A stretch of DNA of 64,000 bases, taken from positions 124,001 to 188,000 of the forward strand of contig NZ_JACYFS010000007.1 in NCBI RefSeq assembly GCF_014837145.1, given 5' to 3'. Positions within the stretch are counted from its first letter, which is position 1, and each line of letters starts with the position of its first letter. The position numbers and the translations under genes are program-made. Below are positions 34,309-43,230 of this stretch, one piece after another. The notes under the pieces were generated by a model. It did no database searches. It had not been told where the DNA came from and saw nothing but the letters and a program-made list of their open reading frames with translations. Source of the DNA: Chryseobacterium caseinilyticum. GTDB taxonomy: Bacteria; Bacteroidota; Bacteroidia; Flavobacteriales; Weeksellaceae.

Positions 34309-35178
34309 TTAGATTTTCATTATCATCTCAGAAAAACTTTTCATCGCCTCGGTTTGATATGCTTCTTTCAACTGCATTAAAACAGCTTTGCGCTCAGCCT
34401 TATTTTCTGTAATCGGAATGGTCACCAGATTTTGTCTGTCATTTACTGTGGAATCGGCCAGAATGGTGTGAAAAATTCCGTTTTCTACAATTTCTATCAA
34501 AGTAGGGATGTCGTTGATCTTCATTTTTACGTTGGGAGAGATGAGGTTTTGTTTAAATAAATCCATGACGTAATGTGTAGTACTAAAACCGTCAAAAGGC
34601 ATTGCTAAAGGGAGTTCAGCAATGGTTTTAAGATTGATCTTTTTAAGTTTTGAAAATTCAGAATTTGTAGAAGTTACAAACATCATTTCAGAAACAAAAA
34701 GATTCTGATACGTGAAATTTTCTGCCGGATGAGCTTCCTGATAACTTAAAACCAGATCGAGTTCAGCATCGCTTAATTTTTTCAGCAGAATATCGGTAGT
34801 TTCAAAAAGGATTTCAAGATTGATCTGAGGATAATTCTGAATGAAATTTTTCACAGCAGGAACCAATATCGAACGAAGTCCATACGAAACACCAATCATA
34901 AGACTTCCGCGTGAGAGTTTTTTTAGATCATTCATCGCCAGTAAAGATTCTTCAGAGCTCCGGACCGATTTTTTGGCAAACTCAGCGAAAACATTTCCGG
35001 CTTCGGTAAGCTGAATTCTTTTCCCGATTCTATTGAAAAGCGGCGTATCAATTTCCATTTCCAACTGTTTAATCTGTTGGGAAAGCGTACTTTGACTGAT
35101 GTGCATCGCATTCGCAGCTTCCGTAAAGTTCATCAGCTCTTTGGCTTTGAGGAAATATTTCAGTTGACGGAGTTCCAT
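34309..35178 (-). CDS. LysR family transcriptional regulator
   Basis: The start is set at 35178 (MELRQLKYFLKAKELMNFTEAA), the normal N-terminus of LysR proteins; an upstream in-frame ATG at 35286 would add 36 residues of AT-rich leader. The protein then has 289 residues. The winged HTH (about 3-60) reads NFTEAANAMHISQSTLSQQIKQLE, and the effector-binding domain fills the rest. The gene is divergent from the MFS gene with a 100-base gap, the classical LysR arrangement, so it probably controls that transporter and itself. The ligand is unknown. Confidence 0.93.
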   Translation of the reverse strand: MELRQLKYFLKAKELMNFTEAANAMHISQSTLSQQIKQLEMEIDTPLFNRIGKRIQLTEAGNVFAEFAKKSVRSSEESLLAMNDLKKLSRGSLMIGVSYGLRSILVPAVKNFIQNYPQINLEILFETTDILLKKLSDAELDLVLSYQEAHPAENFTYQNLFVSEMMFVTSTNSEFSKLKKINLKTIAELPLAMPFDGFSTTHYVMDLFKQNLISPNVKMKINDIPTLIEIVENGIFHTILADSTVNDRQNLVTIPITENKAERKAVLMQLKEAYQTEAMKSFSEMIMKI

Positions 35179-35278
35179 TCGTAAATCGGTTTTATAGATT
35201 GATGTTATCGAAATAAAGCGTTTTACAAATTTAAAAATTATACTGAACTTTGCTTTATCAAAATAATTTAAACAGCAA

Positions 35279-36460
35279 ATGGACAAAGCGGAAAAAAATA
35301 CAAAACGGTTATGGGCGATCCAGATCTGTATTTTTCTTTCGGGTTTGTCGGTTTTTTCACAGCTCTATTTATTTCAGCCTCTGCTTCCCAATGTCGCTTC
35401 AGAATTCAAGACTTCCGTTGGTGACAGTTCGCTGTTGGTCTCTTCATCGACGATAGGAATGGCTACCGGACTGTTGTTTTTTTCATTTAAAGCTGATGCA
35501 TTTTCAAGGAAAAAACTCATGCTGTTCTCTTTACTCAGTTCTGCATTTTTAACGTTAATTTCCTCATACGTCCATCAACTTGAAATCCTTGTTCTTCTCG
35601 GTGTTTTAAAAGGTTTTGTTATTTCGGGAGTGTCGGCAGTCGCTCTGGCGTACATCACTGAAGAAGTCTCAACCTCAGTATTGGGTCTGACCTTGAGCAT
35701 GTATCTGAGCGGAAATATTATCGGAGGTATGAGCGGAAGAATTTTTGCAATCTTGCTAGCAGGAGAAGTGGGATGGCGAAATGCTGTTTTAATCATCGGT
35801 GTTGAGAGCCTTTTTCTGGCATTGGTTTTCTGGAAATTTTTCCCTGAATCCCAATTTTTCAGACCACAGAGACAGCGTCTGGCTTTAAAAATGCGACAGA
35901 TGAAAACGTTTTTTTCTGATTCTGATTTTTTAAGTTTGTACTTCATCGCTGCTTTGCTGATGGGATCTTTCGTGAGTGTTTACAATTATCTGAGCTTCAG
36001 ATTAGAACAGCCTCCATTTTCACTGAATCATATTTTCATTGCATTCATTTTTTTGATGTACACAGTTGGGGTTTTTGGAACGATGCTTTCAGGAAGATGG
36101 TCTGTAAAATACTGTCAGTCGACAATCCTTAAAACTTCAGTATTGACTATGATTATCGGAGTTTTCTGTCTTTTTTCGACCAATGTCTGGATCGTTATTG
36201 TAGGCTTGGGATTATTTACCTTCACGTTTTTTGCAGCACACACGATGGCAAGCAGAATGGTAGCTGTAAAAGCAAAAGCGGCAAAATCTGCGGCAACGTC
36301 AATTTACTGGCTGTTTTATTACTTTGGATCCAGTGTTTTGGGAAGTGGCAGCGGTTATTTTCTACATGCTACATCATGGTTTTGGTTTGTCGGATTGCTA
36401 AGTCTCGCCGTTGCTATTTCATTTATATTAACCTTAAAAACACAGACAATTAAATCTTAA
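35279..36460 (+). CDS. MFS transporter (drug or sugar efflux type)
   Basis: This 393-residue inner-membrane protein has twelve hydrophobic helices. The first helix segment is followed by YLFQPLLPNVASEF, and the loop between helices 2 and 3 carries ADAFSRKKLMLFS in place of the standard D-R-x-G-R-R motif. The overall pattern resembles the AraJ/YnfM group of exporters. It is divergent from a LysR regulator and lies 3 bases before an MBL-fold hydrolase gene. The two may be induced together to modify and export a toxic compound (inference). Confidence 0.9.
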   Translation: MDKAEKNTKRLWAIQICIFLSGLSVFSQLYLFQPLLPNVASEFKTSVGDSSLLVSSSTIGMATGLLFFSFKADAFSRKKLMLFSLLSSAFLTLISSYVHQLEILVLLGVLKGFVISGVSAVALAYITEEVSTSVLGLTLSMYLSGNIIGGMSGRIFAILLAGEVGWRNAVLIIGVESLFLALVFWKFFPESQFFRPQRQRLALKMRQMKTFFSDSDFLSLYFIAALLMGSFVSVYNYLSFRLEQPPFSLNHIFIAFIFLMYTVGVFGTMLSGRWSVKYCQSTILKTSVLTMIIGVFCLFSTNVWIVIVGLGLFTFTFFAAHTMASRMVAVKAKAAKSAATSIYWLFYYFGSSVLGSGSGYFLHATSWFWFVGLLSLAVAISFILTLKTQTIKS

Positions 36461-36463
36461 ATT

Positions 36464-37180
36464 ATGAAAGTGGTCGCATTGAAAGAAGGGAATTTTTCTG
36501 CTAACAAAGAAAAAGAATTCGTGTTTCTGGATGAATCTTCGAAAGGGATTAAAATGTCCATTCAGCCATTTCTGGTGATGACTGGAACTGAAAATATCCT
36601 TTTGGATGCTGGTTTGGGATGGCTTGAAAATCATCAGCCTAAAATTGTTGTGAATCTTTCAGAACATAAACTTCAGCCTTCTCACATTGATAAAATCTTA
36701 CTTTCACATCTGCACAAAGATCATATTTCGGGTCTGGTCAATACTTCCGCAGAAGAGTGGAATTTAAATTTCCCTGATGCTGAAATTTATATTCAAAAAA
36801 GAGAATATGAATTTGCTTTGAGTAAAAAAGGCAGTTTATCTTTCGATTTTGAAATTCTTGATTTTATCATTAAAAATGCTGAAATTATCTGGATGAATGA
36901 AGATTCCGGAAGTATTTCTAATGAGATTACTTTTCAGGTTACCGGTGGCCATTCGCCTTTCCATCAGGTTTTCTGGATTAAAAATGAAGAGGAAATTTAT
37001 TTTTATGGAGCAGATAATTTACCACAATCGGCTTATTTGAAATATCATTTGGCTTACAAAACGGATTTTGACGGTAAAACTGCAAAAGATCACCGGATAG
37101 AGTGGGAGATTCTTGCGAAAAAAGAACACTGGAAAGTCCTGCTATATCACGATCTCGAACAATCTATTCTGGAATTTTAA
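36464..37180 (+). CDS. MBL-fold metallo-hydrolase
   Basis: This 238-residue cytoplasmic protein has a metallo-beta-lactamase fold. Zinc motif HLHKDHISG (H-x-H-x-D-H type) lies near residue 85, with FLVMTGTENILLDAGLGW before it, GGHSPFHQVFWI (third His) near 160, and FYGADNLPQSAYLKYH and LLYHD at the C-terminal end. Members of this group include quorum-quenching lactonases and other hydrolases; the substrate is not shown. It starts 3 bases after the MFS gene, indicating an operon under the LysR regulator. Confidence 0.9.
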   Translation: MKVVALKEGNFSANKEKEFVFLDESSKGIKMSIQPFLVMTGTENILLDAGLGWLENHQPKIVVNLSEHKLQPSHIDKILLSHLHKDHISGLVNTSAEEWNLNFPDAEIYIQKREYEFALSKKGSLSFDFEILDFIIKNAEIIWMNEDSGSISNEITFQVTGGHSPFHQVFWIKNEEEIYFYGADNLPQSAYLKYHLAYKTDFDGKTAKDHRIEWEILAKKEHWKVLLYHDLEQSILEF

Positions 37181-37191
37181 TTCATTTGAAT

Positions 37192-38469
37192 TTAAAACCT
37201 GACTTGGAATTCGTGCATTCCATCTTTAAAATCATACGAAACTGAGAAATCATAAAGTTCAGCAATTGCCTGTACAATCGCCAGTCCCAAACCGCTTCCG
37301 GACTGATGTTGTTCTGATTTCTGGAATCGGGTGAATATTTTTTCGGAATCCAGAGACTTTTCAATTCCGGTATTCGAAACAATTAATTTTTTCGCTTCAA
37401 TTTTAACTTCCACTTTTCCTGATTTGATATTGTGGAAAATGGCATTACGCAATAAATTGGAAACGACAATATTGATCAGTGCAGCATCGGCTTGGACGAA
37501 AAGTTCGGTGTTTTGTGAAAATTGAATTTCGACCTGTTTAAATTCAGCAATGTCGTGAAGATCTTCAATATTTCTTCCGACAATTGTATTGACTTTAATT
37601 TCCTGATTGTCAAAAAACTGTTTGTTTTCAATTTTGGTAAGCAAAAGAAGCGATTTGTTGAGGCGAACCAGTCTTTCGATGATTTCCATAATTTCAGCAA
37701 TCTTTTCTGCCTGATTTTCAGTGAGATTCTCTTTTTCAATCAACAGTTCAAGCTTGCTGATGGCGATGGCTAAAGGAGTCTGAAGTTCGTGTGAAGCATT
37801 ACCTATAAATTCTTTCTGCTGCTCATAACTTTTTTCACTGTACTGCAAAAGAGTCGTGACGGCATCCTGCAAATCGCTGAATTCTTTGGTTTTGGTTTCA
37901 ACTTTAGGATAAGCTTTGCTGATTCCCAGACGGTAATTTTTCAGTTCATGCAGAAGTTCATAAAAAGGCTTCCACAGCCGCTGCAATACGAAATTATTGA
38001 TGACTAAAATATTGAAAATCAAAAGCACATACAATCCTGCTGCGTCCCAAAGCAGTTCTTTTACGAGATCATCTTCTTCAACCATATTGTTGAAAATTTT
38101 AAGCTCGTAGAAATTTCCGTTTTGCTCAAAAACAGTCGTCAGAATTCTTACAGGTTCCAGTTCCGGCGCTTCGTCGTCAGCGTCCTGAGCATAAATTTCG
38201 GTGTCTTCGTACGTATCTTTAAAGTTAAGTGCTTTGTTTTTGCTTATTGGATTTACAGAAAAAAAACCTTCATCAAAAGTTTTCTGTTGCAGAATAGTAG
38301 GATCTTTTTCTGCTTTAAAAACGATTTGCCTTTTATAATTTTCGAGCTCTTCATCTACGCTGTCTTTGATTTCATCAAGCATATTAAAATAGAAAACCAC
38401 CGACCATAAACTTACGATCAGCAGAAGCCAGCTCATGAGATGAAGTATAGATTTGTTGAGCAGTTTCAT
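37192..38469 (-). CDS. Sensor histidine kinase
   Basis: This 425-residue inner-membrane kinase has TM segments at about 8-29 and 143-163 that flank a ~110-residue periplasmic sensor region rich in acidic residues. The dimerisation/H-box FIGNASHELQTPLA carries H227. The catalytic domain shows NLLRNAIFHN (N box), an abbreviated G1 and SGSGLGLAIVQAIAELY (G2). No HAMP domain is obvious. It overlaps the response regulator gene by 4 bases (ATGA), which marks a cognate pair. The signal is unknown. Confidence 0.94.
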   Translation of the reverse strand: MKLLNKSILHLMSWLLLIVSLWSVVFYFNMLDEIKDSVDEELENYKRQIVFKAEKDPTILQQKTFDEGFFSVNPISKNKALNFKDTYEDTEIYAQDADDEAPELEPVRILTTVFEQNGNFYELKIFNNMVEEDDLVKELLWDAAGLYVLLIFNILVINNFVLQRLWKPFYELLHELKNYRLGISKAYPKVETKTKEFSDLQDAVTTLLQYSEKSYEQQKEFIGNASHELQTPLAIAISKLELLIEKENLTENQAEKIAEIMEIIERLVRLNKSLLLLTKIENKQFFDNQEIKVNTIVGRNIEDLHDIAEFKQVEIQFSQNTELFVQADAALINIVVSNLLRNAIFHNIKSGKVEVKIEAKKLIVSNTGIEKSLDSEKIFTRFQKSEQHQSGSGLGLAIVQAIAELYDFSVSYDFKDGMHEFQVRF

Positions 38470-39143
38470 TTTTCTGTCAATTTGTAACCGATTCCGTAGA
38501 CTGCTTCAATTTCGATCTCGGCATTGGATTGCTGCAGTTTTTTCCTTAAATTTTTGATTTGATAATAAATAAAATCAAAATTATCTGCCTGATCGATGTG
38601 ATCGCCCCAAACATGCTCTGCCAAAGCCGTTTTCGTCACCAACCGTTTTTTATTAAGAAGAAAAAAATGGAGAATGTCAAATTCTTTTCGGTTGAGCGTA
38701 ATCAGTTCTCCATTTACAGAAAAGCTCCGCTCTGTAAGATCCAGTTCGATATTGCCCATCTCAATACTGTTTTTGCCGTCCTGATTTTTTCTGCGGAGAA
38801 CAGCTTTTATTCTGGCGTTGAGTTCGGCATTGTGAAAAGGTTTTGTTAGATAATCATCGGCTCCGAGTTCCAGTCCGGCAAGTTTATCATCAAGAGAATC
38901 TTTTGCCGAAATGATGATGACATTTTCCGATTTTCCCATGTCTTTCAGCTGCTGAAGAAGTTGCAGTCCATTTCCTCCGGGAAGCATGATGTCGAGCAGG
39001 ATACAGTCGTAACTATACAGCGCAATTTTTTCGCTTGCGGACTGATAATTTTCGGCAGTCTCAATCAGAAACTGCTCCTGAATCAGCGAATCATGAATCG
39101 ATTTCAAAAGTTCTTTTTCGTCTTCTACAACAAGGATTTTCAT
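38466..39143 (-). CDS. OmpR-family response regulator
   Basis: This 225-residue regulator has an N-terminal receiver domain with acidic pocket VVEDEKE, phospho-acceptor D51 in LLDIMLPGG, and K in YLTKPFHN. The C-terminal winged-helix DNA-binding domain (~130-225) carries LNRKEFDILHFFLLNKKRLVTKTALAEHVWG and a final tyrosine-glycine-rich hairpin AVYGIGYKL. It is the first gene of the two-component unit and overlaps the kinase gene by 4 bases. Targets are unknown. Neighbouring small envelope genes are candidates only by position. Confidence 0.95.
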   Translation of the reverse strand: MKILVVEDEKELLKSIHDSLIQEQFLIETAENYQSASEKIALYSYDCILLDIMLPGGNGLQLLQQLKDMGKSENVIIISAKDSLDDKLAGLELGADDYLTKPFHNAELNARIKAVLRRKNQDGKNSIEMGNIELDLTERSFSVNGELITLNRKEFDILHFFLLNKKRLVTKTALAEHVWGDHIDQADNFDFIYYQIKNLRKKLQQSNAEIEIEAVYGIGYKLTEK

Positions 39144-39215
39144 GAGGCAAATGTAGAGAATGATTCTGGAAAGAGGTGGGAATTTTCTTTTAAACTGATT
39201 TCAAGGCCGATTGAT

Positions 39216-39899
39216 TCATCGCATCCAACCTTCAATAATATAATTTTTCTGTTTAATTTTATATTCAGAACTGCTGTTGGGATGATACCAAAGTTCAATT
39301 CTCGCTCCGTACTGATCATCCCACGACCCTTCGTAAATTGTAAAATCTCCGGTGTAGATTTTTGTATCTGGCTTTTCGACAACAATTTTTGAATGCTCTG
39401 TAATCCTATTTTCAGATAATCTGTCGTTTGAAGTTATTTCAAATGCTTTAATATAAAAATATCCCGATTCTTTAGGTTGATGATTAGTGTAGAAATTATA
39501 AATTCCAGGCTGTGAAAGTTCTGCTAGCCTAAAATCGTTTTGCTTTAAGTCTTTTTGTGTCAATTCTTTTTCAGCAGGAATTTCAAATTTTATATTTTTT
39601 GGAATTACTTTATTAGCGCCATAGAAATCGGGTGGTGAAAATGCAAGATACATTGATACTGAAAAAAACAGAAACGCAGATACCATAATTTGAGGAAAAA
39701 GAAAGTACCATTTTTTTATTACAATTTGCACAACGGCAGAAATAAAATTTCCTAAAATATTTAAGTAGAAAATAGCCAGAGACAAATCAATTATTTCATC
39801 TTTTTTAAGAATCATTCCTAACTGGAAAATGAGGTAAGGGATTAAGTAAAATAGTATTGGTATGTACCAAGTGATAAAATATTTTTTCAGGATTTTCAT
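39216..39899 (-). CDS. Hypothetical membrane protein
   Basis: This 227-residue protein has about three N-terminal membrane helices (YFITWYIPILFYLIPYLIF, AIFYLNILGNFISAVVQIVI, FPQIMVSAFLFFSVSMYLAF), then a ~135-residue soluble domain. The soluble domain is rich in charged strands and ends with GSWDDQYGARIELWYHPNS. It is not recognised. The gene lies upstream of the response regulator on the same strand (72-base gap). It may sense or modify the envelope, but nothing in the sequence tells which. Confidence 0.7.
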   Translation of the reverse strand: MKILKKYFITWYIPILFYLIPYLIFQLGMILKKDEIIDLSLAIFYLNILGNFISAVVQIVIKKWYFLFPQIMVSAFLFFSVSMYLAFSPPDFYGANKVIPKNIKFEIPAEKELTQKDLKQNDFRLAELSQPGIYNFYTNHQPKESGYFYIKAFEITSNDRLSENRITEHSKIVVEKPDTKIYTGDFTIYEGSWDDQYGARIELWYHPNSSSEYKIKQKNYIIEGWMR

Positions 39900-39997
39900 T
39901 AAATTTGATTTTGGTCAGTTGAAATAAAAAGAATTAATGTAGAGGTTAGACTTATTTTTACTAAAGTCCGTACATAGTAATAATTTAGTTTTACCGC

Positions 39998-40069
39998 TTT
40001 GTCTTTCATTCCATAGGAATCTAAACCCTTTTGCTTTCTGAGTGTTGAGATTCCTACGGAATGACAAAA
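39998..40069. repeat. GTC(ATTCC)TAGGAATCT palindrome, copy 1
   Basis: Left arm CTTTGTCTTTCATTCCATAGGAATCT and right arm AGATTCCTACGGAATGACAAA pair apart from a 4-base bulge and one mismatch, with a ~20-base loop. Copy 2 lies at 47323-47390, and a weaker relative at 50125-50191. Confidence 0.6.
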
Positions 40070-40103
40070 CGACGCTGATTTTAGCGCTATATGTAAAAAT
40101 ACG

Positions 40104-40589
40104 TTAATTAAATTTTTGAATTTCTGCGATAAACTTTTTAATCTCCACCGATTTCTGCGTTCCAATCAACAGTTTCTTTCCATCTTTAAAAACAAGCTGT
40201 AATCCCAAATCACCAGAAACAGTATACGCTTTTCCTCTTCCGAAAGATACAATTCGTAATCCCCAGCCTCCATAATCCATCAATGGCGAATATTCTCTGA
40301 TATAAGCTTTCTCTATAGATTTCCACGGGAAATATTTAAAATGAAAATGAAATGGGAAAAGGCGGACCCGGATTCCCAGAGTATCAATTTTAGTTTCTAA
40401 TTTAATAATGAAAAACAAAAGGAAAATTAAAATGGGAATGGCTAAAGAAATAATCAATTCCGTAGTAGAGAAAAATTCAGCATTACCGATTGAATTATAT
40501 GCGGAAAATCCGAGCACAAAAAGAATAATCAGCCAAAGCCACCACTGCCTGAAACGTTGGATTTCGTAAAATTCCGGATTGTCTTTCAT
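40104..40589 (-). CDS. Hypothetical membrane protein (possibly DUF6141)
   Basis: This 161-residue protein starts with an amphipathic FYEIQRFRQWWLW segment. Two membrane helices follow (LIILFVLGFSAYNSI, LIISLAIPILIFLLFFII), then a ~90-residue cytoplasmic PH-like beta domain with FPFHFHFKYFPWKSIEKAYIREYSPLMDYGGWGLRI and LVFKDGKKLLIGTQK. This bPH-type arrangement matches my memory of DUF6141 proteins, but the name is uncertain. Function is unknown. It is the last gene before the pectin locus and transcribed away from it. Confidence 0.72.
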   Translation of the reverse strand: MKDNPEFYEIQRFRQWWLWLIILFVLGFSAYNSIGNAEFFSTTELIISLAIPILIFLLFFIIKLETKIDTLGIRVRLFPFHFHFKYFPWKSIEKAYIREYSPLMDYGGWGLRIVSFGRGKAYTVSGDLGLQLVFKDGKKLLIGTQKSVEIKKFIAEIQKFN

Positions 40590-40671
40590 TGGAATTAATT
40601 GATATTTAAAAATAAGAAATTTTTAATTTATATCGGAATTAAGTTCACGCAGATTAGACAAATTTAGCAGA

Positions 40672-40720
40672 TATTAAAAATTCAGTTTAATATTAAAAAT
40701 TCAGTTTAATATTAAAAATT
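40672..40720. repeat. 19-base tandem repeat
   Basis: TATTAAAAATTCAGTTTAA occurs twice in exact tandem (40672-40690, 40691-40709) with a partial third copy. It lies 125-165 bases upstream of the promoter box for the first pectin gene. A short CACGCAGATTAGAC sequence precedes it at 40646. Confidence 0.8.
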
Positions 40721-40834
40721 TTATAATGGTAGGATGAAATAAAAATTTTCACTGAAAAAACATACAGAAAAATTTGAAGTGACTTTTTAAGAAACATTTA
40801 AGGTTAAAAATTCATACAGTATTAAGAATATCTT

Positions 40835-40842
40835 TACTTTTG
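40835..40842 (+). promoter_or_regulatory. -7 promoter element deciding the DUF4861 start
   Basis: TACTTTTG matches TAnnTTTG and ends on the TTG at 40840-40842 that would otherwise be the longest in-frame start. A promoter element cannot lie inside its own coding region, so ATG 40858 is the likely start. Confidence 0.55.
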
Positions 40843-40857
40843 ATAAAACTACATTTT

Positions 40858-42042
40858 ATGTTCGGACAAAATATATCAAAACTGAGTTTAAGTTGTGCAA
40901 TCGTTTGCATTGCTGCGAATTTTATGAATGCACAGACTTCAGTTCAGGTTAAAAATACTCAGGATTTTGCAAGAAATGAAATCGTTTCTGTTTCAGCGAA
41001 GCAGTTGAAAGCATTTTTAGGGAAAAATAAAGCGGAAGATTTAAGAATAAAAGATGCCCAAAACCAATATCTTCCCATTCAGTGGATAGATAATGACGGC
41101 GACGGGAAAAATGATGAACTTCTTTTTCAGGCGAAACTCGATGCTAAGAAAACAAATTCATATACGATTTTAGCAGATGCCAACACGCCGATTCCTGAAA
41201 GTCATGTAACTACGTATTCCAGACTGGTTCCGGAAAGGGTGGATGACTACACTTGGGAAAACGACAGGGTGGCGTTCAGAGTGTATGGCCCAAAAGGTCA
41301 GGCTGAAGCTTCGGCAAAAGTGAAAGGGAGCACACTTTCCAGCGGAGTCGATATCTGGTTTAAAAGAACCGAAAAATCTGTCATCAACGAATGGTACAAA
41401 GGTTATCTGACCGATCCGATGTATTATCACAAAGACACGAGAGGCGAAGGCTACGATCCGTATCACGTTGGAGACAGCCGTGGAACGGGCGGAATTGGGA
41501 TTTGGAAAGATGAAAAACTGGAGGTTTCGCAGAATTTTGTGACTTCAAAAACTATCGCTGAAGGTCCGTTGAGAACCGTTTTTGAACTGACGTATGCACC
41601 ATGGAGTGAGTTTGGTGTGAAAGAGACCAAAAGAATTTCACTTGATTTAGGTTCCAATTTTTCTAAGTTCGAATCGACTTTTGAAACTGAAAAACCTGTT
41701 CCGAATTACACGGTCGGAATTTCTCTTCATAAAAACGAAGGCGAATCTAAGCTGAATGACAAAAATGGGTACTATCTGCACTGGGAAAAAATCGATGATG
41801 CCTTTGTGGGCGAAGGCATTGTGGTAGATCCGAAAATTGTTCAGAAATCTGTAGCTTTAAAATCTGAAACTCCGGATCAGAGTAATTTGCTGGTTGTAAC
41901 GAAACCTCAGAAAAAGCTGACCTATTACGCAGGATTTGCATGGCAGAAAAGCGGACAGATTCAGACGCTGAAAGATTGGGAAAATCTTTTGGAGAAGCAG
42001 GCGAAAATAGTTGCCAATCCGTTAGTAATTACGATTAAATAA
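40858..42042 (+). CDS. DUF4861 family secreted protein (pectin locus)
   Basis: Taking ATG 40858, the protein has 394 residues and a signal peptide (MFGQNISKLSLSCAIVCIAANFMNAQ). The DUF4861 domain spans nearly all of the mature chain. It includes ENDRVAFRVYGP, a central conserved run YYHKDTRGEGYDPYHVGDSRGTGGIGIW and a C-terminal YYAGFAWQKSGQI. The beta-rich fold with conserved H, D, R and W resembles carbohydrate-active sandwich folds. Its enzymatic activity is not known to me. Position beside PL10 and a second DUF4861 gene (59569-60579) in a pectin locus suggests it acts on unsaturated or substituted uronide products. Confidence 0.88.
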   Translation: MFGQNISKLSLSCAIVCIAANFMNAQTSVQVKNTQDFARNEIVSVSAKQLKAFLGKNKAEDLRIKDAQNQYLPIQWIDNDGDGKNDELLFQAKLDAKKTNSYTILADANTPIPESHVTTYSRLVPERVDDYTWENDRVAFRVYGPKGQAEASAKVKGSTLSSGVDIWFKRTEKSVINEWYKGYLTDPMYYHKDTRGEGYDPYHVGDSRGTGGIGIWKDEKLEVSQNFVTSKTIAEGPLRTVFELTYAPWSEFGVKETKRISLDLGSNFSKFESTFETEKPVPNYTVGISLHKNEGESKLNDKNGYYLHWEKIDDAFVGEGIVVDPKIVQKSVALKSETPDQSNLLVVTKPQKKLTYYAGFAWQKSGQIQTLKDWENLLEKQAKIVANPLVITIK

Positions 42043-42053
42043 TTAAAATAATA

Positions 42054-43073
42054 ATGAATTTAAAATTCAAAATAGCATCATTCTGTTTAATAACAGCCAC
42101 ATTTTCTGCTCAGTTAAAAGATACTTTGGCCGAAAAAATGATGGTCTATCAGCTTCCGAACGGTGGTTGGGGAAAACATATGAGCAATAAAAAAGAGGTG
42201 GATTACAAGAAAAAGATTGATCCTAAACTTTTAAAAATCATTAAAGCCGGAGACAACAATCTTGCAACCATTGATAACAACGCGACCTCGAAAGAGATTA
42301 ACGGTTTGATTAGCGCATATAGCACCACAAAAAATTCCGCATATCTGAAATCAGCAGAAAAGGGAATTGAGTATTTGCTTTCTATGCAGTACGAAAATGG
42401 AGGTTTCCCGCAGTATTTCCCAAACTCTGCGATTTACAGAAAACAGGTGACGTACAACGACAATGCTATGATTAATGTACTGACGATTCTGTACAATATT
42501 TCTGAAGGAAAAGAAGGCTTTGACGCGGTCAGCTCTCAGCTAAAAGAAAAGTCGAAAGTTGCTTTACAAAAAGGAATTGCATGTGTATTGAAAACTCAGG
42601 TTTTGCAAAACGGAAAATTATCCATCTGGGCAGATCAGTATAATGAAGTTACTTTAGTCCCTGAAAAAGCCAGAGCTTTTGAACCGATGTCACTGGCCAC
42701 AGGAGAATCGGTGAACATTGTGAAATTTCTGATGTTGCAGCCTGTCACTCCAGAAATTGAGAAGTCAATCAAATCGGCTGTTCAGTGGTTTAAAGAAAGC
42801 AAAATTGACGGTTATACCTATAATGTTTCGAGAGAAAGTGAGAAGGCAATCCGTACGCTGAGTAAGAAAGAAGGTTCGGCAGTTTGGGCGAGATTTTATG
42901 ATATTCCGACCAATAAACCGGTTTTCGGAGATCGTGATGGAAGTGTGAAATTCAATTATGAAGAGGTTTCAGAAGAGCGCAGAATGGGCTACAGTTGGTA
43001 CAATGAATCTGGAACAAAACTGATTGAAAATGAGTTTCCAAAATGGCTGAAGCGAAATAAATTGACGCAATAG
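42054..43073 (+). CDS. Pectate lyase, PL10 family
   Basis: This 339-residue secreted lyase has a signal peptide ending FSAQ. PL10 enzymes cleave polygalacturonate by beta-elimination with calcium on an (alpha/alpha)-barrel-like toroid. Family signatures are MMVYQLPNGGWGKHM, ATIDNNATSKEI, LSMQYENGGFPQYFP, YNDNAMINVL, WADQYNEVTL and WARFYDIPTNKPVFGDRDG, ending in GYSWYNE. It lies 11 bases after DUF4861 in a two-gene plus-strand unit, followed by a repeat hairpin and a terminator. Confidence 0.95.
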   Translation: MNLKFKIASFCLITATFSAQLKDTLAEKMMVYQLPNGGWGKHMSNKKEVDYKKKIDPKLLKIIKAGDNNLATIDNNATSKEINGLISAYSTTKNSAYLKSAEKGIEYLLSMQYENGGFPQYFPNSAIYRKQVTYNDNAMINVLTILYNISEGKEGFDAVSSQLKEKSKVALQKGIACVLKTQVLQNGKLSIWADQYNEVTLVPEKARAFEPMSLATGESVNIVKFLMLQPVTPEIEKSIKSAVQWFKESKIDGYTYNVSRESEKAIRTLSKKEGSAVWARFYDIPTNKPVFGDRDGSVKFNYEEVSEERRMGYSWYNESGTKLIENEFPKWLKRNKLTQ

Positions 43074-43081
43074 ATCAAAGT

Positions 43082-43114
43082 AAACCTCATAGGTTTTCAA
43101 AACCTATGAGGTTT
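43082..43114. repeat. AAACCT...AGGTTT hairpin element
   Basis: A perfect 15-bp stem AAACCTCATAGGTTT/AAACCTATGAGGTTT with a 3-base loop lies 8 bases after the PL10 stop. The core (CATA) differs from the copies at 49698 and 56255, but pairing is kept. Confidence 0.75.
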
Positions 43115-43123
43115 GATAGAAAT

Positions 43124-43161
43124 AAAAATCCTGATGCAAAATATGCGTCAGGATTTTTTTA
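43124..43161 (+). terminator. Terminator of the DUF4861-PL10 unit
   Basis: Arms AAAATCCTGATGC and GCGTCAGGATTTT are followed by a T run. The stem lies directly behind the repeat hairpin. Confidence 0.8.
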
Positions 43162-43230
43162 TGTGATTATCAAAGCAGATTTTGACATTAAACAAAGTTT
43201 CAAAAGTGATAAAGAAATAAATGTTTAATT

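Noticed and set aside
40672..40720. Possible CRISPR-like repeat
   Set aside because: Direct tandem units with no spacers, only 2.6 copies; a simple tandem repeat.
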